A stretch of DNA of 64,000 nucleotides from Odobenus rosmarus divergens (taxonomy: Eukaryota > Chordata > Mammalia > Carnivora > Odobenidae): the NCBI RefSeq assembly GCF_000321225.1, contig NW_004451010.1, positions 1,145,863 to 1,209,862 of the forward strand. The letters run 5' to 3'. Position 1 is the first letter of the stretch. Every line of letters starts with the position of its first letter. Below, piece by piece: positions 41,248 to 54,500 of the stretch. The notes under the pieces are model-generated. The model saw nothing but the letters and a program-made list of their open reading frames with translations, did not search any database and had not been told where the DNA came from. The translations under genes were made by a program, and so were the position numbers.

Positions 41248-44200
41248 TTGAGAAGGGCCACTGTGGGGGAGAGGAGGAGGAAAAAAGAGGGAAAAGACCT
41301 TTTTCTCTTCGTGGTTCCATCTGCATGTGGTTCCACCTGCACCGGGTGCCCCCTCCCTTGGCTGCTGAGTGATTTAAGGGAGGTGTGTTTCCTCTCTTGT
41401 CCAGTAATCAGATAGGAAGAGCATGTGAAGGGAGGGGTGGGGGGCGGGAAAAGGAGCTAGCCTTGGGAGTCCCAACAGGCTGAGGCAAATCCAGATTCAG
41501 CACTGCACCGGCTAGGTGACCTGAGCCCGTCACTTCCCTGGCTTGAGCTCTGGTTCTGTCCTTGTAGAGACCACAGTGAGGTGCTGGGAGAACACAGGAC
41601 GGCAGGGGTGCCGAAAATGCTTGGCGGGTGCACTTTGCAGCTGGAAGTGGTCTTACTGCAACTGAGAAACTGAGCTAGTTTGTCATTTTACTAGAAAAGT
41701 CACAGACTATTTCTGTGCCATCACAAAAGAGAACCACCGTCCTGTTCATCTCACCATAGATGGTCGGATGCCACGAGACGGAGGTGACCATCTTCTCTGT
41801 CAGGTTATGGAGGTCCGTAAAGGACTGGTACTCTTTCAGGTGTGTATCGGTTTTGTCTCCAAAGGAGCTTTCTTCTTCTGCCAGGCACTTCCAATCATCA
41901 ATAAATGTGTTCATGATTTCATTTTGCTGCAGGGCTATTTCAACACTATTTTGTTTAAAAAAGCAAACAAAAAAAACCCAAGACGTTGGATTTTACTATT
42001 CAATGACAGGTCTTTCAGCAGATTCTCCTTCATTTATATGGAAAGAAAAAAATGTTCTCAATTATGTTTGGTAACTGACAATTACCCCCATGTGAAATAA
42101 ATGACTTAAGAGAAAAAAACCTCATAGCTGTGTGCTACTCAGAACTTCTAGTGCCAGGAGGCTGTTAGCTGATGGCCTGGAGCACCTTCGTGATCTACCC
42201 AGGCTTCCAGGCTGAGGATGTGCTCGCCCAGGCCCATAACTGAGCTTGCAGCTGCAGGGACACGGGGCCTGCCCCTCTCTGCCTCCTGCTGGACTCCTCC
42301 CACAGGCCGTCTTCCCGCTGGAGTTCCCTGCTGGGGTTGGCCTAGACCTTGCTGAAGCTCTCTTTGCCCAATCCTGCTTCCTTTTAAAAAAAAAATTTTA
42401 CACAGCGGGACCCTCAGTAAACCTCTACTTTAAACTCGGTCTCATTCGCTTCCTGAAAACCCCAAACGGACAGAAAAGGCAATTTTCTTAGCCATATTCA
42501 GTACTGAATGTTCATATATACTAATTACTATACAAATATATTAGGATTATATATATATATTTAGGGTTATGTATTAATCAGGATTAGAATATATATTTAT
42601 ATATTGTATATATAAAATTTAAAATAAAAGATTCTCAAGGGGAGATTTGGAGGTTAGAAGTGTGATGTGTGTGTGTGTGTGGTAGTGGTGGTGGTGGTTT
42701 TAGTTATCACAGTGCCTGGGAGGTGCTAATGTGTTTAACTATTACTAAACCTGCAATGCATGATACAATCCCTCAAATTAAGAATTATCCTGCTAACAAG
42801 GCTAATATTGCCCTTTCTTTTTTTTTTAAAAGATTTTATTTATTTGAGAGAGAGAGGATGAGAGCATGAGAGGGAAGAGGGTCAGAGGGAGAAGCAGACT
42901 CCCTGCTGAGCAGGGAGCCCGATGCGGGACTCGATCCCGGGACTCCAGGATCATGACCTGAGCCGAAGGCAGTCGCTTAACCAACCTGAGCCACCCAGGC
43001 GCCCTAATATTGCCCTTTCAAGAACAATCTGAGTGCTAGGCTCATCTCTTAGTAGCCTAGGGCCCTGACTTGACTGGCCCCTGTCTTAAAAGTTACTATA
43101 AGAGCTCCAAACTCGGTGAATAGTGCTGGGAACCCAGCATGTCTCTCCCAACCTCCCACCCCCAATCACTTGTCCTGTGCATCTCTTCCATTTGGCTGCT
43201 CCGGAGTTGTATCCTTTACAATGAACTGGTAGGAGTAAGGAGAGCACTTTCCTGAGTTAAATGAGTCATTCTGGAGAATTATCAAACTGATTTATAGCTG
43301 GTCAGTCAGAAGCATAGCCCCCCTGGGACTTGAGACTGGCGTCTGAAGTTGGGGCAGGCTTGTGGGACTAAGCCCCTTAACTTGTGGAGTCTGCACTAAC
43401 TCCAGATAGAGAACTTCAGAGAGCTAGAGAATTGATGTGGGAGAGGATACTATTTGGTGTTGGGGGAAAAAACCCTCATTTGGTACCGGAGGTGGTATCA
43501 GGAAGAACTTGAGAGTCCCATTTTCCTGCTTCTTCACATGGTTAGAGACTTTACATATTTAATGAAACTGGTTGTTATAAATGATATGTTGTAGAGACCT
43601 GGATTCTCTTTTTCCCCTCTGAAAAGTGAAATTTATTCTGGACTCAAACTCCAAATTCTGTCTTCTTTGTATAGAGCAATAGCTGAAATCTCTGCTCACT
43701 TTTTCAGCTTCTAGATGCTGGTTGTTCTGGACTCCCCTAGAGTTTCCCCTAAAAATGAGCACTTTAGTCTACAAACTAGGATCTGATTAGATTTTTTAGG
43801 TGGATCTGGGGTCTTGGCTTATCTGGGGCTCCCTTCCTTCCATGACTTTCCCTTGACTATTTGGTTATTCTACCACCCACAGACCTGTAAGGCTGCAGGT
43901 TTCTGTCACCTGAGCCTCCTATGGATTAGGCACTAATTATAGAAAAAGCACTGCAAACCTGCAAATCTCATCCTTCTCCCCTCTAGTTTCTGCAAACTTT
44001 TGGTCACTCTCCTGAGCCTTCAAGTAGCTGTGTTTATGTTTGCGTATAAATACTGTTTTTTAGATTTTCTGTTTTCTGTGAGTTTGACTAACTTATTTCA
44101 CCATTACTCAGTCACTTGCTTATGATATGAAAATGAGGTATATTCTTGAAAGAAGCAGTACCATAAACAAAAAACAAAACAAAACAAAAATTGCTGTAAG

Positions 44201-47200
44201 ATTCTGTCATGTTTATTGCCCCTGTATGTGCTTGGTTTGAAAGCTCAGCTCACTCACAAGGCCTCTGGAGCTTTCCCACAATTAGGATGTCACCCAACGT
44301 TTTACCCTAATGATTGAGAGTCCAAATAGCTTGGTTTTTTAATAGGTATGGTAAGCTGAAAGAGTGGTTCTTGAGTATGAATTTCCTCAAATAAGAAAAA
44401 AAAACCCTCCTTAGACAATTAAATATAAACTCTAAATATTATAATAGATACTCCTAAGAATGTAATTAAACAGGGTGACCTTTAATACCTCTATTGTTAA
44501 GAATTAACACTACCGTCCAGTGCTTAATTGGGTACTCTTGGTTAAATTCTTCTTGTATTTTACCTTCCAAACTAGGACCTTGCTACTTAAAGTATGGTCT
44601 ATGGGCCCCCAGCACCATCATGACCTAGAGTTTGCCAAAAAAGGAGTCACAGACTCCACCCTGAATTTAAGGAATCAGAGTCCACATGTTGACAAGATCC
44701 CCAGGTGATTCATATGCACGTTTAAACACCCATGAGGGCTAGCTTCGCAGCCTGGAGCTTCAAGTAGAAGCATTTGTTAGCTTTTTCAAAATCTTGTGGG
44801 GTTTTTGTTTTGTTTTGTTTTGGTTTGGTTTTTTTTCTGTTTCAGCCTAAATGAGAAAGAAATTCCCCAGAGACAAGCTAAAGCCAGGGCCTTTGATCTG
44901 ATTTCCTGATTCTTCCCTCTCAGCCTGAACTGGGAACTAATTCACAAAGGAGAAGTGAAGACAGCACCTATTCTCTGGTTTCCTGTTTCTTTATTTTCCT
45001 GCACTCCAGTTTCTGAGGGTGATGAAGTGGAGGCTGGCAAAACCGTCGTCTGAGTTAGAGCCTGTAAGTACTTTTTTTTTAAGATTTTATTTATTATTTT
45101 TTAGAGAGAGAGATAGGGAGTGAGAGCGGGCGGGGGGGGGGGGGGCAGAGGGAGAGGGAGAGAATCTCAAGCGGACTCTGAGCTGAGCATGGAGCCTGAC
45201 TTGGGGCTCGATCCCAGGACCTGAGCTGAAATCAAGAGTCAGACACTTAACCAACTGAGCCATCCAGGTGCTCCTGTAAGTATTTTTTTTTTTAACTCAA
45301 AAACAAATGTTTTTTAGTTGCTTTGAGAATCCCTTGAAGTTCTTCTCTTTCCTTTCTTATCATTTCCTTCTTTTGCAAATACTGCTTCCCTTAGGTTCTT
45401 TATGGATAAAATTCTTTAAGAAAGAACTCATTTCTAAAAGGGCACTATTCCCAGATCAAAACCAGCCTTATATTAACTTTTTTTTAAAAAAAATTGAATA
45501 AACCTTAAACAGTTTTAGAGTGGGAAACATGGCAGTGATATATTTGTGGGCTTATTTATTCTTGACCGGTGCTATTATAATTCCTGTGCCAATTTTCCTC
45601 TTTTTCTTATAGTTCTGGCTGCTTCTTCCCACATCTTAGAGAGGGAATTATAAAGCTGTTTACTATTCCTCTCTCAGTAAGCATGGTAACTGAAAGGGAA
45701 GAATAAAAACCTAGGTCTAAAGATAATACACCATGTGGATAATTAAGAATTGGCTATCGGCCATTTATGGCTTTGAAATGGATTGTACATAGACTTCTCA
45801 TTTTTAATATTCTTATCAGGAAAAATTTTAAGGACTAAATTTTGATATGGGGAAACAAAAACCTTAGGTTTTCTTGTTTCTTTCTCATTGCCCCACAGGA
45901 AAAACTATAGCATGCTTCCTGTAAATGAGTGGCAAATAGTTATGCACTCTGTTTTTCTGTTTTTGTTGTTTAGTTTTGTAGCCTAAGCAGAAATGCATTT
46001 GTCACCAGACAAGAAAGTGAGGCTTGCTTCAAAGTCCGAAGTAAACTCACCTGATTTTCATTTCCCCTAATCAACCAGGAGAGTCCACAAAACTGCAACC
46101 CCCTTTTTAAAACATTGAACCTCTGGCAATTTCTGGAGATTTCATGGAATTCTGCCTTGTAGTGTGTCCCCTACCCTTGCCATGAGATATACAGTTTTTC
46201 TGCACGTTTAATATCTTCTCCAGAGACCAACTAGTATGGAAATCCTGTGAGGAGAGACTGTGTTCCTGCCTCTGGGTTTCTGGCTCTTTGTTAAAAGCCA
46301 TTGTGTTCCCTCCGCTCTCCAAGCTTTGATTCCATAGTTATTCTGGTGGCTGGCTCAGGGAAATAGCAGGCAAGCTAGCCAAAGTGTATGACAAGTCAGC
46401 AAGGGACAGCTGTTGAACAGCTGTTAGTCATCAGGCATTGATGGAACATCTGTCTTTCTTTGTTCCACGTTTACTAAACTTCACAAGAAGCCTTGACCCG
46501 GAGTAAACAAAACTATACATACCTAAAGTATTTTATCTAGTTTAATGCTCTCCCCTTGCATCTCTGGTGAATTTTTGAACCAGATTCCCCCCAGACATAG
46601 GTAACAACTTTCGAGAGTTGTTGGAATTTTCAGGATATTTAAAAGTCTCAAAGAATTAATGGTGTTTTCTTAAAAATGCAAAAACTTAATATGGGCTACG
46701 AATGAATTCGACCAACAAATTTTTAATTTTGGAAAGAAATGGAAACCAACCTACAGGGTACACCTGGCAGACCTGTCCATCACTGGCTCCACTTCTCTGA
46801 ACTCTGATGTTGACTTGATGAGACCTTGTCAAGCTCTTCTCTGGTTTAGAAACCCCAGGGTCCTATTAACAGTGTCTGTGTGTGTGTGTATGTGTGTGTG
46901 TGGGGGGGTGTTTCTGAAGACACCTCTCTCTCAGATTCAGTAAGAGTGGCAGCAACACAGGAATTAGGGGCAAGGGGTAAGATGTGCAAAGGTACATCAG
47001 AATCGAATTCAGGTTATCGTTTACAAAGATCATCATCGTCATGATCATCTTCCACATTCCCTTCATCCTCATCTTTGCAGTCCTATACAAGTTAATGAAG
47101 CTAAGAAGGAGAGTAGGGAGTGGAGAACAAAGACTTAAATAAAAGAACCAGGATAAATAGATGTTAATTTGCTATTAGGAAAACATCCTCACACACTCAA

Positions 47201-50200
47201 CTGTATAGTCTCGCAGGGGAACACTGGTATGGCCCTAGCTTGGGAGGTCTAGGGTGTTGCCCGGCCATAGAAAGGAAGGACGGAGAATGTTGTCACGTGC
47301 TCATGCATATCTGATGACTCCTCATACTAATTAGACACCATGGAGCCGGTTGCTTTTTAAGACCTATCACTATAGGTACACATACACATTTTATGTTTTA
47401 TCTTAAAAATTTAATAGACAATTCTTACCTTATACATGTGTTGTTAAGAAAGTCACTCAAAGGCTTTGATTGTCCAAATGTCTCTTTCTCCTCCTCTGAT
47501 AATTCTCTTGGATAATATTGTGTAATGGCATTTTTGGGATATGTCCTAATATATTAAAAGAAAATTGAATACCAAAAATTAGAACAAAGGAAAGTAAACA
47601 TAGCTTGTGACAGGTCAAAGGTTTCTTTCTGTAACGGTAATAAGATACTATTTTTTATTTAAATTCTATATATTGAATTTTTTTCTTTATCCTAGATAAT
47701 CGATATTAACTGCCTTTTTGAAATACTTTGAGTATTTATGTATTTGTTTCCAACATAAGAAGTTCTTATTTTTTAAAATTTTTATTTAGATTTTTTAACT
47801 TAAAGAAAAGTTGTAAGAAGGATCTAAGGAACTCTCATACACTCTTCACCCAGATTCATCTGCTATTAACATTTTGCCACATTTGTTCATCATTCTCTTG
47901 CTCTTCATTTCATTAAATCAGTGTTTCTTAACCAGTGCAGTCCTACCCCACCCCCATACCCTGGGAACTTTTGGCCACATCCAGGAACATTTTTGGTTGT
48001 CACAACTGGAATGTGCTACTGGCATATAGTGAGTAGAATCCAGGGATGCTGTTTAATACCCTACAACGTACAAGACAGCCTTCCATAAAAGAGAATTATC
48101 CAGCCCAAAATGTCAGTAGAGTTGAGATTGAGAAACTCTGCTCTATATATACAAAACTAAAAACAATTTACATTTCAGCAATGATGGCAATGTGATCTCT
48201 GGGAGAAAGCTTATTCCATCCAGTCTGCCCTCAGTGCTCACCTGCACCCTTGAACATAGCCTGTTGCATTTCGGCATTGGCAGTCTCGCCCGTAGGACCG
48301 GGTGAGCTCCTTGATCTTATGGTATGGGGCTATAGAAAGGTCGTGTGTCACAGTCATTAAGAGTATGTACTCTGGTGACACGCTGCCTGGTTTTGAAGCC
48401 TGATTTTATCACTAACAAGCTTTGTGACCCCAAGCTAATTATTTAACCTCTCTGTGTCTGTTTATTCATCTCTAAATGAAATTCTCAAAGTAGCTGGCTC
48501 CTAGAGTCATTGTAAATTGAATGTGTTAATACATGCAAAGCTTTTAAAACAGTGCCTAGCCCATTGTAAGTGCTCAAAAAAGTATTAGGTTGTATTTAAT
48601 CTGTGTTGGACAGATGTCAGTAAAATGTCTCTGTGAGAGGAAAATATATTAAGTGAAGAGTAATGAAACAAAGCATAAAGAGAGTTTTATGTTTAATAAA
48701 GAATTCATTCTTTTTTCTCCTAAATAGCCCAGTATCAGTAGCATAAAGCAGAGTGCTGGAAAGAAAGAATGTTGGTATTGGAACCAGAGAGATTTGGGTT
48801 CAAATCTTAGCTTCACCTCTTAAATTTTAGCACACATTAGTGTCCTCTAGGTAGGATTAAGTAAGAAATTATGTGGCACCTATGGGTTTCATCCAAGAAG
48901 CAACATGACTAAATCACTCTGATATTTTCAATGTGATTTGTTTTGTTATTTCTCAGCAGATCTGTTACTGCTTCAGATTTAAATTATGTTCCGAACATTG
49001 AGCTTTCATTTTTAACCTGGCTTAGCTTCAGTTTCTTTATTTGTAAAATGGGCATAGTGTCTACCTCAGAGGGCAGTTGTGAGAATTGAGTTGCTGCATG
49101 CCAAGTGCTTAGAAGAATGCCTAGTGTGTGGTAAGAACACAGTGAACATTTGCTTTAACTGTCAGTCCTCTTTGAACCTCACCTTTGATTTTTTTTTTTT
49201 TAACTTCCACCACAATTGTATCTCTCAGCCTCTCTACCCCAGACTAGCTACCCTTCCTGATTTCCTGATGTTGGTAAGGAGTACCAGCATTCTCCCAGCA
49301 TCCTAGATTTGAACCTTTTGATTCATATATTTTGTTTCATCTCATGGGTCAAGACCCTCACTTACTTCTCATCTTTTCACTCCGTCTGTATAGATACAAC
49401 TGTCTCTTGGTATGAGTCAGCATTCATTGAGAAGCTACTAAATCTAGAGTCCTCTGGTTTGGGTCCCTGTTGTTGGGAGTTCCCTGTCCTTTTCTGAGTC
49501 TACCTGTCAAGTCTACCCTGGCTGACTCATTCTCATCACTTTTTTGCACCCTGGCAGGAACATAGGAAAAGTCTCTGGCTGGCTTGGCTTAGAAATTTGT
49601 CTCAAAGTTTAAGTGTCTTTGGTACTAATGTCTCACCTCTCTCCCTCCTGTCTCAGCCTCTTCTTGGTATTTGTGGATCTCTGGTGTCCTGATTCTCTGT
49701 CCAGACTTGACTACTGATCCTGTCTTTCTTTTTTACCTTCTTTAATTCTGGCCTGTCTATTCATCTGCCTCCCTTGTTTCTGACCCATTTCTTATTCCGA
49801 CCCCTGGTATTGATTGATGTGTATGTGCCCTGACTTTATCACTGCATTTTTATGGGTTTCTGACTTGTTGGTTTACATAGATTTGAAAAGCATGTTTTAT
49901 ATTTCACTCTACACTGCTATTCCTGATTCTCCTGGTCACTGCATATTTCATAGCCCTCTCCTGACACTATGAAATCAAGTCAGTCATCTGTTCTGCACAT
50001 TCTTCTTTAACTCCATCCATCTCTTCCCCCTTCCTTCCTCCATTTCATAAATGTGTGTCAGGAAATATCCTAGGAGTTGAAGATGTGGAAATAAAATAGA
50101 CGAAGTTCCTGTGTCATGGAGCTTAAATTTTAAGGCAGGGTGGGCTCAGAGGTGAGAGAAGAATGACAATGACAAACACATATCAAATGATGATAATAAC

Positions 50201-51537
50201 ATGAAGAGAAATAGAGTAAGGGGGTAGATAGCAATGGGGGTTATTGCTTTTATAGATGGCCCCCAACTGACGATGCTTCCACTTGTGATTTTTTTTACTT
50301 CAGGATGGAGTGAAAGCAATATGCATTCAGTAGAAACTGTACTTTGAATTTTGGATTTGGAATTGTCCTGGGCTAGTGATCTGCTGTACAATTTTCTCTC
50401 ATGATGCTGGGCAGTGGCAGGGGGCCAGAGCTCCCAGGCAGCCACACGATCATGAGGGTGAACAATCCATTCACCGACAATCATTCTGTACTCACACAAC
50501 TATCCTGTTTTTCACTTTCAGTATTTAATAAATTACATGAGATATTCAACCCTTTATTATAAAGTAGGCTTGTGTTAGATGATGTGGCCCAACTGTAGGC
50601 TAATGCAAGAGGAGCAGCATGGGCAGAGGCAGGAAGATGTGGAAAAGCAGCTATTCTGGAAGCTGGAAGCACCCCATGGGGCTGGAGCACAAGAGCTTGT
50701 TTCAGACCAGGGTGCCAAGGCTGGAGTGGCAGACAATGCCTTGTCATGGAAGAAGGAGGATCTCATGCCATCCTCAGGGCTCTGGGTGCCATGCAGAGCC
50801 AAAGAGGAGATTTAGGCAGTGACCCAACACAATCTGCTTTGATGTGGGAGAACGATCACTTGGGTGGCGGAATAGAGTGGTTACGAGGCAAAGGTGAGAG
50901 ACCACAGGGCCCCTGCTCTGAAAGCAGGAGTGTGCTTATTGACAGCATCAATATTGTCCTACTTCATAGTGTCTACACTCTTACAGACTTGTCTCTCCTC
51001 CTATTGAGCTTTTATTTATTTATGTTTGTTTATTTTCCTATTGAGATTTTAAAAGGTATTGTTGAGTGTAATTAGATCTGCCTGAATTGCTCTGTGAAGA
51101 TCTATGTCGTCATTGTCAATCCATTTCTATTTATTATAAAGATCTTTCAAAATAAGCATGGATGTTGCTAGATTTTACTGTAATTGCCTTTGAAAATACA
51201 CAACCCCATCGCATACTTACCATCTTGTTTGAGTGCTTGTGTCCTTGACTTTGGGGACTACTTGCATGCCAACATCTTTCTCAAGTTGCTTAAGGGCAAA
51301 ATGTCTATCTGGGTAGGCTGTACATTCAATATAGGCATCTTTTACACTGGAAGCATTTTGGTCACTGAACTTAATTGGCGCTCCAAACTCACTTCGTTTT
51401 CGAGAAATCATATATGTAATCTGCAACACATGTGAGCAGTTAAAGTAATAGAATCAAGTCCATGGAAAAGTGGATGTTTGGTAGACAGTACTGGTGCTCT
51501 GCTCAGATCCTCTCAAATATTTCTTTCTTGCTTTCTT

Positions 51538-51570
<33 letters not shown>

Positions 51571-54500
51571 TTCCTTCCTTCCTTCCTTCTTTCAAAGATT
51601 TATTTATTTGAGAGAGAGAGAATGAGAGAGAGCACAAACAGAGGCAGAGGGAGACACAGCCTCCCCGCTGAGCAGGGAGACAGATGCGGGGCTCTATCCC
51701 AGGACCCTGAGATCATGACCTGAGCCAAAGGCAGGTGCTTAATCAACTGAGCCACCCAGGCGGCCCTCAAATCTCTTTCTATACTTTACTATACTATACC
51801 TCCAGCTCTGTGTGCTTTCCATTTTCAGGGCCACCCCCTACTGCTCTTCTGCAGAGCACTGCTCTAGCTACCTGGGAGCACTTTGGTACAAAGGTAAAAA
51901 GAATAGGAAGTGACTGGCACTCACCAGTGTTGGACTGGTGGGAGACATGTGTAAGCCCATCTCCTTTGCTTCTCTTTGGGACAACACAGGTGTCATTTAC
52001 ACTCCAGAGTTCCCCTAGGGGTTCAAGCTAAAGCCTTTTCTCTACTGGCCTTTTGCCTGAGATTGCATCCTTGTAGGACTTCTGCTATGTCTCTGTCCTG
52101 CTGCTTTTCCTTTTCTTCTATGGTGCACTTTCATAATAAATCACTCACATACAAATCTTCTCAGGGGCTGCTCTTGGAATGCCACTGTGTCAGTTTCCTC
52201 TGGCTGCTGTAACCAACGGCCACAGCCTGGGTGGCTTAAAACAACAGGAATGAAGTCCGAGATCAAGGTGTTGAAGGTTTTGTTCCTTTTAAGGGCTCTC
52301 AGGGAGAATCCGTTCCTTGCCTCTCTCCTAGCTTCTGGCGACAGCCAGCAATCCTTGCTGTTCCCTGGCTTGTAGATCCATCACTCCTATTTCTGCTTCC
52401 TTCTTCACATGGTGTTCTCCCTATGTCTGTGTGTCTTTGCATGGCCATCTTTTTATAAGGACACCAGTCATATTGGATTAGTGACACCCATTTCCTAATA
52501 GGGTCACCTTCTGAGGTACTGGGTATTAGGACTTCAACATATCTCTTTTGGGGAATACAGTTCTACCCTTAATACCCAAATACCCCAAACAATGACCATT
52601 CTTCTATCAAAGGAAATACCACATCCCCATTGGCAAACATAGCAAACCTTACAGATCCCTCAAGAATCAGTGTTGTTCAGCAATATAGAGAGGTAAGCAC
52701 GCTGAAGATCATATCCAAGCCTCTGACCTGCTTTGTAGATTCCTTAACCGATTCTTCCGCAATTTCTTTTTCACTGCCCAAAGAAACCCATGGTTTAGAG
52801 ATAGGTGGCTTATAAATGTATACATCTTCTGGAATATGCTCTTTATATTCTTCCTGTTCTTCTGGTACTTCTGGGGACTAGAGTAAAATAAATAGCACTC
52901 TAAAATATATGACCAAAAGTAAGTTATAGCTGCATGTGAGTATTTTGCCATAAACTTTATGTTTGTATAAATTAAGCACTTCCTATTTTCTCTATTCTTG
53001 GTTCATGTTTTTCAATTAGGAGAAGGAAACTAAGCAAAAGGAAAAAAAAAAGCCCATTTAATTTTTACAACAGCCCCGGAAGTAGATACTATTGGTACCA
53101 CCATTTTGCAGACAAGTGGTTCAGTAACTTACCCAAAGTCATGGAGATGGCAAGAGGAGACCCAGGAGTGTGGGACAAAGAGTGGCCAAGAGCAATACTA
53201 CTCCCAATTTATTGTTTCTACTCTCAGTAGGACAATAAAAGGCAAATAAGTAGAGTATCTGTTACCCTGAGGTGTTTGATTTAGCTCATCTCTTACCTAC
53301 TCTAAGTGCTAGAACGTGGTCTAGGTCCCAGGGAAAGAGAACTGAACATGAATAATCAAAACCAGGTATAGGTCTCCCCCAGTGGTATTCCCTCCCTCCG
53401 ACAATCAACAAAATGCAAGGACTTGGCATCTGCTTACGTTTAAATAGTTTTTTTTGCCCTCTTCAGTTCCAATAAGATAAAAGTTAACTCCATATTTGAA
53501 GTCTTTGTCATAAACAACCAGAAGCTCATCTCCAGGATATTCCTATAGGAATATAATCAAAAGAGAAGGTCAGTTTTCATTCAGTTTATTCAGATACAAA
53601 ATTGATATTTTTCTAATCAATCATAAAAGATAACCACCATAGTGCTAATCTATGGCTCATAATCCCAGATTGTAAAATTATCCTATTAACAAAGCTCTTA
53701 AAACTCAGTAGGTCTAGGGAAATTTACTACACAATTTTATTTCTAACAGGAAAAAAAGAAACATTCCTTTTATTTGGTGTTGGCGCTCAGTAGCATGTTT
53801 GGAGACAAATCAGAGACAAATCAGACCAAAATTATGAATTAAAAAATTAAAGGATTATGGGAAAATAAGAGTAGATTCCTATTCTAATTGAAAGTGGGCA
53901 AGGATAAGCTTTTCTGGGTGTGAAGTAAGAATCAGTCACTGATAGGTGACTTCTTACAGAGGATTATCAAGCAGGATTCCAAAGGAGGTGTGGGCAAGCT
54001 AGCATTTGTCCAACGTAACTGGGGCGGGGGGAATGCCACAGATTTGAACTCAACAATCTCTCTGCCTTTTGTTATCATGTACCCGAAACCTCTTGAGGCA
54101 GGACTAGAAAATAAAGAGGGATGTTATACTTATCTGGATAACTTTTTTGACTGGATAGAAATCAGATACTGCAGCTCTGTTCTGAAAGTCTGCAAAAATA
54201 TCTTCTTTTTTGATAAGTTTATAAGGTTGTTCATCTGTGATATCTTCGTCTATTCGGCAGTTAAATATTTCCTGGGTCTGGGTAGTTAATACTAAAGGAT
54301 AAATTTCTGGATGACCTGGGGGAGGCAAAGTAGAATTTGGACATTAAATAAAAACCACTTAAAATATTAAGAGGAAAGAGGCAATTGTTTGCTTTAAATA
54401 ATTCTTAGTTAAAATTTTAAAAGGCTTTAAAAATCATTGGTCTTATTTTTTAAGTAAGTATATCCATTACAGAAAATGTCAGAAAAAGATAAAAGGAAGA

